From contig NZ_LXVX01000039.1 of NCBI RefSeq assembly GCF_001650725.1, forward strand, positions 373,131 to 437,130: a stretch of DNA of 64,000 nucleotides, written 5' to 3'. Position numbers and translations under genes: made by a program. Every line of letters starts with the position of its first letter. Within the stretch, counting starts at the first letter, position 1. Positions 42,232-50,089 of this stretch are shown here, one piece after another. The DNA is from Sphingobium sp. TCM1 (GTDB lineage: Bacteria > Pseudomonadota > Alphaproteobacteria > Sphingomonadales > Sphingomonadaceae). The notes below the pieces were generated by a model. The model was given only the letters and a program-made list of their open reading frames with translations, was not told the origin of the DNA and ran no database searches.

Positions 42232-42463
42232 CAAGGGTCTCGCCATCCAATCGGGCGGCGGCTTAGCATGAAAGCGGGGGAAGCCAAAGGGGCGTGATGG
42301 GCGCGGGCCGGCGCAACCAGGGTTGCCAGCGACCGGATCACGGGTCGCATATGATCCGGCCGCCAGCGGGCAGGCGAAGCTGCCATGGACCAGTGCTAGC
42401 GGGCCGAGCGGCGGCGCGCATACCCCGGCAGGGGTAAGGTTAAAAAATCCTGGCCGTTTTTCC

Positions 42464-42477
42464 TTGATGTCGATCAA
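42464..42477. promoter_or_regulatory. Perfect FNR/FixK-type box
   Basis: TTGAT-GTCG-ATCAA matches the consensus TTGAT-N4-ATCAA exactly. It lies 233 bp upstream of proA and 20 bp beyond the stop of the LuxR-type gene. The 265-bp spacer also contains a hairpin TACCCCGGCAGGGGTA at 42421-42436. No gene here is an obvious oxygen-regulated target. Confidence 0.6.
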
Positions 42478-42496
42478 GGTCGAGCGACAAATGCGC

Positions 42497-43597
42497 CTAA
42501 TGAATGATCAGGCCGACCAGCCGTACCAGCTGGGCTTCGCGGCTGCACCCGGTCTTGTCATAGATGCTGCGCAACTGGACCTTGAGCGTTTCGGTCGAGA
42601 CGCTGCGCGCCACCGCAATTTCCCGCCGGTTCTGGCCCGCCGCCAGCCGGATCGCGATGTCCGCCTCCGCCCGCGTCAGGCGGAAGGTCCGCATCAGCAG
42701 TTGCACATGCCGGTCGGTCGCCGCGCTCACCCGCGCCAGCGCGATCGCTCGCGGCGCGAAGGGCAGCGACCAGGGGCGCGCGGGCAGTGGGTAGAATTCG
42801 AGGAGAATGGCCACCCCGCCGCTGTCATCGGCAAGCGGCACCGGATCGGCCGGCTGGTCGGAAGGCTCGATCACCCGGCGCATCGACCGCAGGATGGCGC
42901 GGCTTTCGTCGGCCCGGTCGCTCGCCAGCCAGCCGTCGGTGACGCGCAGCCGGCTGCCAGCCAGCAGCGTTTCGGCGCGCGGCGTCATGCCGCCGACCCG
43001 ACCGGTGCCGTCGAGCAGCCAGCAGGCCCGATCCAGCGCCTCGAACGTCCCGGCCAGCAGGGCGAAACCCTGTTGCTCGATCGCCTGCTGGAGCCGGACG
43101 GCGGTGCGGGCATGGCCGGCGATAGCGGCGAAGAGATCGCGCTGCTCCGGGCTGGTGCGGCCGTCCTTGCTGTCGCGCAGCAGGGCCAGACCGATCATCG
43201 ACGACGCGTCGGCCAGCAGCCGTGTCTGGCATCCGTCGAAAATGTCGAAGTCCGAACAAAGGTCGAGATAGTCGTCCGCGCGCAGGGCCTGGCGGGCGAC
43301 GTCATAATGCGCCTCATGCACGATGTCCGGCCGGTCCGGCAGGCGATCAGCCGCGACGCGGAAATTGAGGTCGGGCGCGCCCTGGTCGATGGCCGCCGTC
43401 CTGGCGAACACGCTCTGGTCGATGTCGCTGATCCAGTTGAAGTCGGCCGCGCCCGGCCCGAAGCCGATAAGCTGGCCATGGCGCGATCCCGTAGCCTGCG
43501 CCATTTGCTGTATCGCATCCGCCCAAAGATGCGGTTCGAGCGCGGCGGACAGGAAAATGTCCGCCCACCCCTCATTCTTCATGGCGGATGATGCCAT
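42497..43597 (-). CDS. LuxR-type helix-turn-helix regulator
   Basis: A 366-residue transcription factor. The C-terminal 65 residues form a GerE/LuxR HTH: LTRAEADIAIRLAAGQNRREI followed by SVSTETLKVQLRSIYDKTGC. The N-terminal 280 residues have no phosphoacceptor or autoinducer-domain hallmark I can see and may be a PAS/GAF-like sensor (DLFAAIAGHARTAVRLQQAI is probably a signalling helix). Start chosen at ATG 43597; ATG 43582 and TTG 43633 are alternatives. No target is evident. Confidence 0.75.
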   Translation of the reverse strand: MASSAMKNEGWADIFLSAALEPHLWADAIQQMAQATGSRHGQLIGFGPGAADFNWISDIDQSVFARTAAIDQGAPDLNFRVAADRLPDRPDIVHEAHYDVARQALRADDYLDLCSDFDIFDGCQTRLLADASSMIGLALLRDSKDGRTSPEQRDLFAAIAGHARTAVRLQQAIEQQGFALLAGTFEALDRACWLLDGTGRVGGMTPRAETLLAGSRLRVTDGWLASDRADESRAILRSMRRVIEPSDQPADPVPLADDSGGVAILLEFYPLPARPWSLPFAPRAIALARVSAATDRHVQLLMRTFRLTRAEADIAIRLAAGQNRREIAVARSVSTETLKVQLRSIYDKTGCSREAQLVRLVGLIIH

Positions 43598-43706
43598 CGC
43601 CTGTCCCCAATGCCCCGCCTGTGCGTCGCGCAAGCGGGGGCCGGAGTCAATTGATGTGCGGGATCAGATGGTTAAATTGATCGAAAGGCTGATCTGGATC
43701 AGCAAA

Positions 43707-44354
43707 TCACGCCGCCTGGGCGAGAATTTCCTCCTTCACCGCGCGAATCATCCGGCACGGCGGAATGTTGCGCCACTCCAGCCGGTCGCTGACCGCGCCG
43801 AACAGCGGGTCGAGCAGGCGCCGGACATAGCGCGAATATTGATAGATCAGGAATTCGCCGCCCGGCCGCAGCGCCGCGCGGGTTTCGGCGCAGATCGCCG
43901 CGCCCACGCCATCGGGCAGCGTGGAAAAGGGGATGCCCGACAACACATAGTCCGCCTGATGATGCCCCGCCTCGCGGATGAAGCGGCGCACGTCGGCGGC
44001 CGACCCATGGACCACGCGCAGGCGCGGATCGTCGATCTGGGCCTCCAGGAAGGCGACGAAATCCAGGTTGAGATCGATCGCCAGCAGGATTGCGTCCGGA
44101 TGCATCCGGTCGAGGATCGGACGGGTGAAGGTACCCACGCCCGGTCCATATTCGACGAACAGCCGGGTCCGCTTCCAGTCGACCTGGTCAAGCATCGTGT
44201 CGACCAGCGTCTGCGAGGAGGGAATGACCGAGCCGATCATGCCCGGATGCTTCACGAACTGGCGGAAGAACATGCCCCACTGGCTGAGGAAGGAAGCGGC
44301 CCTGCCGCGCGTCGCAACCGATTTCTTCTTATCTTTGAAGGGAATGGAGGCCAT
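43707..44354 (-). CDS. SAM-dependent methyltransferase, PmtA/KsgA-like
   Basis: A 215-residue class I methyltransferase. Motif I is FVEYGPGVGTFTRPIL, with an acidic strand-2 end (LAIDLNLDF) and a motif IV segment DYVLSGIPFSTLP. The combination VEYGPGxGxF plus SGIPF is typical of the phospholipid N-methyltransferase PmtA and related rRNA dimethylases. Phosphatidylethanolamine methylation is therefore plausible but not proven. The ATG 44354 is preferred over the longer frame, which is basic and non-conserved. Confidence 0.75.
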   Translation of the reverse strand: MASIPFKDKKKSVATRGRAASFLSQWGMFFRQFVKHPGMIGSVIPSSQTLVDTMLDQVDWKRTRLFVEYGPGVGTFTRPILDRMHPDAILLAIDLNLDFVAFLEAQIDDPRLRVVHGSAADVRRFIREAGHHQADYVLSGIPFSTLPDGVGAAICAETRAALRPGGEFLIYQYSRYVRRLLDPLFGAVSDRLEWRNIPPCRMIRAVKEEILAQAA

Positions 44355-44443
44355 CAATATCCGCCTGTGTGACTGTCGGTTTTGGCGTCGCAAAATTGGT
44401 GGCCGCTGGCAAGCGGCTTTGCGTGCCATGAGGCGGGAACGCG

Positions 44444-44474
44444 CGGACGGCGGATGGGTTCAATCCGCCGTCCG
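44444..44474 (-). terminator. Hairpin after the AAA+ ATPase gene
   Basis: A 12-bp perfect stem (CGGACGGCGGAT/ATCCGCCGTCCG) with a 7-base loop, 10 bp downstream of the ATPase stop. There is no long T-run, so the mechanism is uncertain. Confidence 0.5.
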
Positions 44475-44484
44475 GGCAGCCGGG

Positions 44485-46770
44485 TCACTCCCGCTTTCGC
44501 AGCATCCCCGGCGAGACGAAACCGATCGGATCGACCTGCATCGCATTCTGCTTCAGCGTCGCCTGGATCTGCTCATATTCCCGCTCCATTTCCGGCGTGA
44601 CGGACGCCCGGGTTTCCTCCAGCGCCGCTTCGAAATGAGCCATGGTGACCGCTTCCACCGACAGTGACTGGCGCAGCGCGATGAGGCCGGCGCGACGCGA
44701 GAGGTCTTCGAGATCGGCGCCGGTGAAGCGTTCGGTCCGCTTCGCCAGAACGGCCAGGTCGACATCGCCGGCGAGCGGCATCTTCTTGGTGTGGATGGAG
44801 AGGATATGCCGGCGCCCGGCCTCGTCGGGGACTGGCACATAGATCAGCTCGTCGAAGCGGCCGGGGCGCAGCAGCGCCGGATCGACCAGCGTGGGCCGGT
44901 TGGTCGCGCCGATGACGACCACAGACTGCAATTCCTCCAGCCCGTCCATCTCGGCGAGGATGGTATTGACCACCCGCTCCGTCACCGCCGGCTCGCCCAG
45001 GCCGCCGCCGCGCGCGGGCACCAGGCTGTCCAGTTCGTCGATGAAGATGACCGTGGGCGCCACCTGCCGCGCGCGGGCGAACAGGCGGGCGATCTGCTGC
45101 TCGCTTTCGCCATACCATTTGGAAAGGAGATCGCTCGACTTGGTGGCGATGAAATTGGCCTGCGCCTCCCGCGCCACCGCCTTGGCCAGCAGGGTCTTGC
45201 CGGTGCCGGGCGGACCATAGAGCAGGAAGCCCTTGGCCGGGCGGATGCCGATGCGGCGGAAGGCGTCCGGATCCTTGAGCGGCAGTTCCACCCCTTCCTT
45301 GAGGCGCATCTGCGCATCGTCGAGGCCGCCAATGTCGGCCCAGCCGATATTGGGCGCCTGCACCATCACCTCGCGCATGGCCGACGGCTGGACGCGCTTG
45401 ATCGCGGCCATGAAATCCTCCCGCGTGACGGAGAGTTCCTCCAGCACGTCGGGCGGGATCGTGCCCTCTTCCAGATTGAGGCGCGGCATGAAGCGGCGCA
45501 CCGCCTCGATCGCCGCCTCGCGGGTGAGGGCGGCGAGGTCGGCGCCGACGAAGCCATAGGTCATGCGGGCCAGCTCGCCCAGGTCGACACGGTCGCCCAG
45601 CGGCATACCGCGCGTGTGGATGCCCAGAATCTCGCGCCGGCCGCGATCGTCGGGAACCCCCACCACGATCTCGCGGTCGAAACGACCGGGACGGCGCAGC
45701 GCCTCGTCGATCGCCTCCGGCCGGTTGGTCGCCGCGATGACGACGAGGTTGGTGCGCGGCTCCAGCCCGTCCATCAGGGTCAGCAACTGGGCGACGAGGC
45801 GCTTTTCCGTCTCGCCGGTCACATTGCCCCGCTTCGGCGCGATCGAATCGATCTCGTCGATGAACAGGATCGACGGCGCGGCCTTGGCCGCTTCCTCGAA
45901 AATCTCGCGCAGCTTCTTTTCCGACTCGCCATAGGCCGAGCCCATGATCTCCGGCCCGTTGATGAGGAAGAATTCGGCTTCGGATTCATTGGCGACGGCG
46001 CGGGCAAGGCGTGTCTTGCCGGTGCCCGGCGGGCCGTGGAGCAGCACGCCCTTGGGCGGATCGACCCCCAGCCGCTCGAACAGTTCGGGATAGCGCAGCG
46101 GCAGTTCGACCATCTCGCGCAGCTGGTCAATCGTGTCGGCCATGCCGCCGACATCGTCATAGGTGACATCGGCGCGGCGGGATTCGCGCGGCTCCTCATA
46201 TTCGGCGCGCAGTTCCACCTCCGTCTCGGTGTCGATATGGACCACCCCCTTGGGCGTGGTCGACACGACGATCAGGCGGATTTCCTGCAAGGCATAGGCA
46301 GGTGCCGCGAGCATCTGGCGCAACTGGGGCGGCATGTCGCCCGGCGGCACCTGCTGCTGCCCGGCGGTCGCGACGACATCGCCGGCGGCCAGAGGGCGCT
46401 GGAAGAAAACGCGCTTCAGAGCGTCCGGATTGCCCTGGAGCCGGAGGTTGTTTTGTGCAGGTGCGAAGACCACCCGCTGGGCCGGACGGGACTCGGTTTT
46501 CTCGATATGAACGAAATCCCCCGACCCCACGCCGGCATTGGCGCGTTGCAGGCCGTCGAGCCGAAGCACGTCCAGCCCCTCATCTTCCTTGTAGGGACGC
46601 ACGACCCGCGCGGGTGTGGTCCGCTTGCCGGCGATCTCGATGACATCGCCTTCACTGAGGTGCAGTTCGGCCATAACCGCGAGCGGCAATCGCGCCAGAC
46701 CGCGCCCTGCGTCCTCCGGCCGCGCATTGGCGACCTGTATCCTGCGTCCTGTTGTTTCCTGATCGGCCAC
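44485..46770 (-). CDS. CDC48/VCP-type double AAA+ ATPase
   Basis: A 761-residue ATPase with the archaeal/eukaryotic Cdc48 plan. The N-domain (about 1-200) contains the double-psi-like PEDAGRGLARLPLAVMAEL. D1 has Walker A GPPGTGKTRLA near residue 245. D2 has GPPGTGKTLLA near 520, each followed by a DEID or DELD Walker B and an arginine-finger block. Start GTG at 46770 gives VADQETTGRR. Bacterial CDC48-like proteins are patchily distributed unfoldases with unknown substrates; no ubiquitin-like or proteasome partner gene is adjacent. A terminator-like hairpin lies 94-115 bp upstream. Confidence 0.9.
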   Translation of the reverse strand: MADQETTGRRIQVANARPEDAGRGLARLPLAVMAELHLSEGDVIEIAGKRTTPARVVRPYKEDEGLDVLRLDGLQRANAGVGSGDFVHIEKTESRPAQRVVFAPAQNNLRLQGNPDALKRVFFQRPLAAGDVVATAGQQQVPPGDMPPQLRQMLAAPAYALQEIRLIVVSTTPKGVVHIDTETEVELRAEYEEPRESRRADVTYDDVGGMADTIDQLREMVELPLRYPELFERLGVDPPKGVLLHGPPGTGKTRLARAVANESEAEFFLINGPEIMGSAYGESEKKLREIFEEAAKAAPSILFIDEIDSIAPKRGNVTGETEKRLVAQLLTLMDGLEPRTNLVVIAATNRPEAIDEALRRPGRFDREIVVGVPDDRGRREILGIHTRGMPLGDRVDLGELARMTYGFVGADLAALTREAAIEAVRRFMPRLNLEEGTIPPDVLEELSVTREDFMAAIKRVQPSAMREVMVQAPNIGWADIGGLDDAQMRLKEGVELPLKDPDAFRRIGIRPAKGFLLYGPPGTGKTLLAKAVAREAQANFIATKSSDLLSKWYGESEQQIARLFARARQVAPTVIFIDELDSLVPARGGGLGEPAVTERVVNTILAEMDGLEELQSVVVIGATNRPTLVDPALLRPGRFDELIYVPVPDEAGRRHILSIHTKKMPLAGDVDLAVLAKRTERFTGADLEDLSRRAGLIALRQSLSVEAVTMAHFEAALEETRASVTPEMEREYEQIQATLKQNAMQVDPIGFVSPGMLRKRE

Positions 46771-46856
46771 GAGCCATCCCCGTCTTTGTCCTTCCGTAAC
46801 GAGATAGGAAACGCCGAGGCCAACGGAAAGACCCCGGTGCCGGGGGAACAAGGAAC

Positions 46857-46885
46857 AAAAAAAGGGCCGACCCGAAGGCCAGCCC
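46857..46885 (-). terminator. Orphan intrinsic terminator with UUCG tetraloop
   Basis: On the minus strand GGGCTGGCC-TTCG-GGTCGGCCC forms a 9-bp stem (two G-U pairs) capped by a UUCG tetraloop, followed by seven T residues. It points toward the AAA+ gene but lies upstream of its start, and no gene ends here. So it must belong to a small RNA or to a leader of the AAA+ gene. Confidence 0.8.
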
Positions 46886-46926
46886 GAAAAGTTTTAGGAG
46901 AGGATGCCTGAAAGGCCCCTTTTATG
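46857..46926 (-). ncRNA. Candidate small RNA or attenuated leader
   Basis: Reading the minus strand toward the orphan terminator gives GCCUUUCAGGC (a small hairpin, 46916-46906), an unpaired AUCCUCUCCUAAAACUUUUC and the terminator. The exposed CCUCUCC could pair with Shine-Dalgarno sequences. A loose promoter (TTGCAA at 46951 and CATAAA at 46926) fits upstream. The 5' end is not defined. Confidence 0.4.
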
Positions 46927-47106
46927 TGCGCTGCGGTGTAGTTTTTTGCAAGTGCGAAATAATCCCCCAAGTTGCAAAAAATGCATCTTGCCATTTTCCG
47001 CTTTTTCCTGCTCATTGCGCAGAGGATGCTTGGAACCGGAACGCGCGCCGTTCGATAAAGAGAATTGACGCGGCGCAGCGGATCGGCTTCGGAATTTTGA
47101 CGGATT

Positions 47107-47985
47107 ATGCGCAGATTGCCGCCCCTAACGGCCCTGGAGGCCTTTGTTCAGGTTGCCCGCCTTGGCTCGGTGAAGGCGGCGGCGGAAGAACTTGCGCTCT
47201 CAACGCCCGCGCTCAGCCGCCGCGTCCAGGCGCTGGAACGGTTCATCGGCCGGCCGCTGTTCGACCGCAAGCATCAGGCGCTGGAAATCAACGCCGACGG
47301 GCAACGGCTGCTGGACGACATCGCGCCCGCGCTCGATTCGCTGTCGCAGGCGCTGGAGAATATCCAGAGCGGTGGCAACCAGCTGCGCCTGCGGCTGGCG
47401 GTGATGCCGCTGTTCGCGACGCAGCGGCTCTTTCCCCATCTGGGGCAGCTGCGCCAACAGCATCCGCAGCTCCATATCGACATCGAAACGACGCCCCATG
47501 CGGTGGCGCGGCTGGGCGAAGGGCTGGACGCGGCGATCGTGCTGTCGAAGGATATCGACCCGGCGCTCTACGCCCATGAGCTGGACCATGAGGAAGTCTA
47601 TCTGATCGGGCGGCGTCAGCTGCTCGAAGGCCCTCAAGCGCTCAAGTCGCCCGAGGAGCTGGCGCAGCAGACCATATTGCTTCACCGCGACATGGCGCTG
47701 TCGTTCGATGCGTGGAAGGAGGCGGCCGGCCTGCCCGACCTGCAACCGCTGGCGGTCGACAATTATGATTCGGGCCAGCTGATGCTGGAGGCCGCGGCGC
47801 AGGGGCTGGGCGTAGCGGTGATGCACGCCAGCCATTTCGAGCAATCGGGCGATCCCCGGCTGGTGCGGCTGTTCCCGATCCATGTCGAGAGCCCCTATCG
47901 CTACTTTTTCGTCTGCCGCCCCCGCGCGCTCCAGACCCGATCGGTACGCATCTTCCGCGACTGGCTGGTGGCGGCGGACATATGA
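47107..47985 (+). CDS. LysR-family regulator, GcvA-like
   Basis: A 292-residue LysR-type factor. The HTH is at residues 1-60 (LTALEAFVQVARLGSVKAAA with STPALSRRVQALE), followed by the linker helix and a periplasmic-binding-like effector domain. The RLPPLTALEAFV start is typical of the GcvA subgroup. It diverges from the AAA+ ATPase gene; by the usual LysR logic that neighbour, or the candidate small RNA between them, could be a target. The effector is unknown. Confidence 0.85.
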   Translation: MRRLPPLTALEAFVQVARLGSVKAAAEELALSTPALSRRVQALERFIGRPLFDRKHQALEINADGQRLLDDIAPALDSLSQALENIQSGGNQLRLRLAVMPLFATQRLFPHLGQLRQQHPQLHIDIETTPHAVARLGEGLDAAIVLSKDIDPALYAHELDHEEVYLIGRRQLLEGPQALKSPEELAQQTILLHRDMALSFDAWKEAAGLPDLQPLAVDNYDSGQLMLEAAAQGLGVAVMHASHFEQSGDPRLVRLFPIHVESPYRYFFVCRPRALQTRSVRIFRDWLVAADI

Positions 47986-48055
47986 GTTTCGTTGCGCCCG
48001 CGATTCTTTGTGGGCGCGCCCTTAACCTTGTTACGCAGCCGTCGTTCTAGCGGAC

Positions 48056-49213
48056 ATGACTGGGGCAATATCTTCATCCGCGAGCCCGCAACATGGGCTG
48101 ACCGATCGGCTGGCGCGCTGGGCCAGGGGCTTTTCCGGCAAGTCCGACGAGCCGGAGGCCGAGATGGAACAGCGCCCCCGCACCGGCGGGGCGGCCAACC
48201 GGGAGGTCAACCGGCGCCGCCAGCTCTATGCCGACATCGGCGATTTCCTGTTCGCCCACGACCTGGACCTGACGCCGGTCAACTTCAGCGTCGCGCTGGA
48301 TTATCTGACGGGCGCGAACATCGGCGTCGAAAAGGCGATCCGCGCCGTGATGATGGAACGGGGCAAGATCACCAACGGCTGGATCGAATCGCTTGCCGCC
48401 GAACAGCGCGCCGACGAGGTCACACCCGAATCGCTGGCGACGATGCTCGACAAGGTCGAGGAGAATCTGAGCCAGTTCACCGGCCTGATGCATGAATCGC
48501 GCAATTCCGCCAAGGACTATGGCGCCGCGTTGCAGGAACAGGCCAAGGATCTGGTCGCCGGCCGCGACAATGAGCCTGTGCTGGCCCGCCTGGTGGGCCT
48601 CACCCGGTCGATGGTCGAAAAGACGCGGCAGGTCGAAAGCCAGCTGCGCGAGAATCAGAAACAGACCCAGGCGCTGAAATCCAGCCTGGAAAGCGCCCGC
48701 CGCGCGGCCGAGCATGACCATCTGACCGGCCTGCCCAACCGCCGCGCATTCGAGGCGGTTCTGCGCGAGGAGCTGGTCCAGGCGCAGGCCGGGCAGGAAG
48801 CGCTGTCGGTCGCCTTCTGCGACATCGATCATTTCAAGAATATCAACGACACGCACGGCCATGACACGGGCGACCGAGTGCTCAAGTTCGTCGCCGGGCT
48901 GCTGGCCAAGATATCCAACGACCGCTGCCATGTCGCCCGTCACGGCGGCGAGGAGTTCGTCATGCTGTTCCGCGGCAAGACCGCTGCCGAAACCTGCGAG
49001 GCGGTCGATGGGGTGCGCGAGGATCTGGCCAATCGCAGCCTGGTCAACCGCACCAATGGCGAGCGGATGGAACGGGTCAGCTTTTCCGCCGGGGTGGCCA
49101 ATGTGCTGGCCTATGAAGACCCGCGCGCCGCGCTCAAGGCCGCCGACCGGGCGCTCTACCTGGCCAAGGAACATGGCCGCAACCGGGTCTATCTGGCGGC
49201 GGAAACCGACTGA
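48056..49213 (+). CDS. Diguanylate cyclase (GGDEF protein)
   Basis: A 385-residue soluble protein. About 210 residues of helical/coiled-coil sequence (no membrane segment) precede a GGDEF domain starting at HDHLTGLPNRRAFE. The active-site loop is GGEEF (297-301). The RxxD inhibitory site that normally lies five residues before this loop is absent (KISNDRCHVARH), so product inhibition may not operate. It makes cyclic-di-GMP, controlling surface/motility choices. No EAL partner is adjacent. Confidence 0.9.
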   Translation: MTGAISSSASPQHGLTDRLARWARGFSGKSDEPEAEMEQRPRTGGAANREVNRRRQLYADIGDFLFAHDLDLTPVNFSVALDYLTGANIGVEKAIRAVMMERGKITNGWIESLAAEQRADEVTPESLATMLDKVEENLSQFTGLMHESRNSAKDYGAALQEQAKDLVAGRDNEPVLARLVGLTRSMVEKTRQVESQLRENQKQTQALKSSLESARRAAEHDHLTGLPNRRAFEAVLREELVQAQAGQEALSVAFCDIDHFKNINDTHGHDTGDRVLKFVAGLLAKISNDRCHVARHGGEEFVMLFRGKTAAETCEAVDGVREDLANRSLVNRTNGERMERVSFSAGVANVLAYEDPRAALKAADRALYLAKEHGRNRVYLAAETD

Positions 49214-49233
49214 GCCTTCGGGCCGTCTTTGCG

Positions 49234-49905
49234 TTAGAAATCCGGCTTTTCATAATGGGGCGGCGGGGTGATGACCTCCATCCGCTCCGACAGCAGGGGG
49301 CGGAAGGACGGGCGCGACTTGAAACCCGCATACCAACGCCGGACCGGCTCATGCCCCGCCCAGTCGATGCCGCCCAGATAGTCGGCGACCGACAGATGCG
49401 CCGCCGCCGCGATGTCGGCCAGGCTGAGCGTTCCGCCCGCCATCCAGCTGCGATGGTCGAGCAGATAATCCATATAGTCCATATGGACGTTGGCGCGCTT
49501 CATCGCCTCGCGCAGGACGCGGGCGTCAGGTGAGGCGCGCTCCACCAGCCGCTTCTTCATCCGTTCGTGCAGCAGCGGGCCGACGACATCGCCGTAGAAA
49601 TTCTGGTCGAAGAAGGCGGTCAGCCGCCGCACTTCCGCCCGGCCCGCGGCCGTGCCGGAGATGAGCGGGAATTTCTCCACCGTTTCCTCGAAATATTCGC
49701 ACATCGCCTGGCTGTCGATCAGCGTGATGCCGCGTTCCTGATCGACCATGACCGGCGTGGTGCCGGCCGGGTTCAGATCGAGAAATTCGTCGCGCATCGC
49801 CCATGGAGATTCGCGCACCAGATCATAGCCGACCCCCTTCTCGCCGAGGAGAAGCCGGACCTTGCGGGAAAAGGGACAGAGCGGGAATTGATAGAGAAGC
49901 CACAT
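49234..49905 (-). CDS. Glutathione S-transferase family protein
   Basis: A 223-residue GST. The N-terminal thioredoxin-like domain is LLYQFPLCPFSRKVRLLLGE with an active-site-like CPFS, and the helical C-terminal domain ends with WYAGFKSRPSFRPLL. The TLIDSQAMCEYFEE segment is the usual glutathione gamma-glutamyl contact (S-x-A). Substrate unknown. The gene is convergent with the cyclase gene and divergent from acs. Confidence 0.88.
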   Translation of the reverse strand: MWLLYQFPLCPFSRKVRLLLGEKGVGYDLVRESPWAMRDEFLDLNPAGTTPVMVDQERGITLIDSQAMCEYFEETVEKFPLISGTAAGRAEVRRLTAFFDQNFYGDVVGPLLHERMKKRLVERASPDARVLREAMKRANVHMDYMDYLLDHRSWMAGGTLSLADIAAAAHLSVADYLGGIDWAGHEPVRRWYAGFKSRPSFRPLLSERMEVITPPPHYEKPDF

Positions 49906-50089
49906 AGACGATTCCTGTTAGGCGCGACCCGCCTTTCGGGGAAGCGGCAAATTGCGGAAATGAAAGAGGCCAGCTTCGGCGATATTCTCCCAAAGAACGA
50001 CATCAAACGGCATGGACCTCGCGCCCGATCGCGCTAAGTTGAGAAGTGAAGAAGCTGCGAAAACAGTTTCGCCATGGAAAGGATGCCTG

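Larger units (their letters stand above)
46771..47106. other. AT-richer divergent spacer
   Basis: 336 bp between two divergent starts, clearly more AT-rich than the coding DNA. It contains the orphan terminator described below, two copies of TTGCAA (46946-46951 and 46972-46977) and an AT-rich part near 46995-47012. No protein gene is credible; the long minus-strand frame crossing it runs through the terminator. Confidence 0.6.

Noticed and set aside
43688..43703. GCTGATC-TG-GATCAGC inverted repeat as a definite terminator or operator
   Set aside because: It could be a weak terminator of the methyltransferase gene or a degenerate FNR-like site; the evidence does not decide, so it is only mentioned with the FNR box.
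46416..47015. A minus-strand frame starting MARCIFCNLGDYF in the spacer before the AAA+ gene
   Set aside because: It runs straight through a strong intrinsic terminator and into the AAA+ coding region in another frame; no conserved features.
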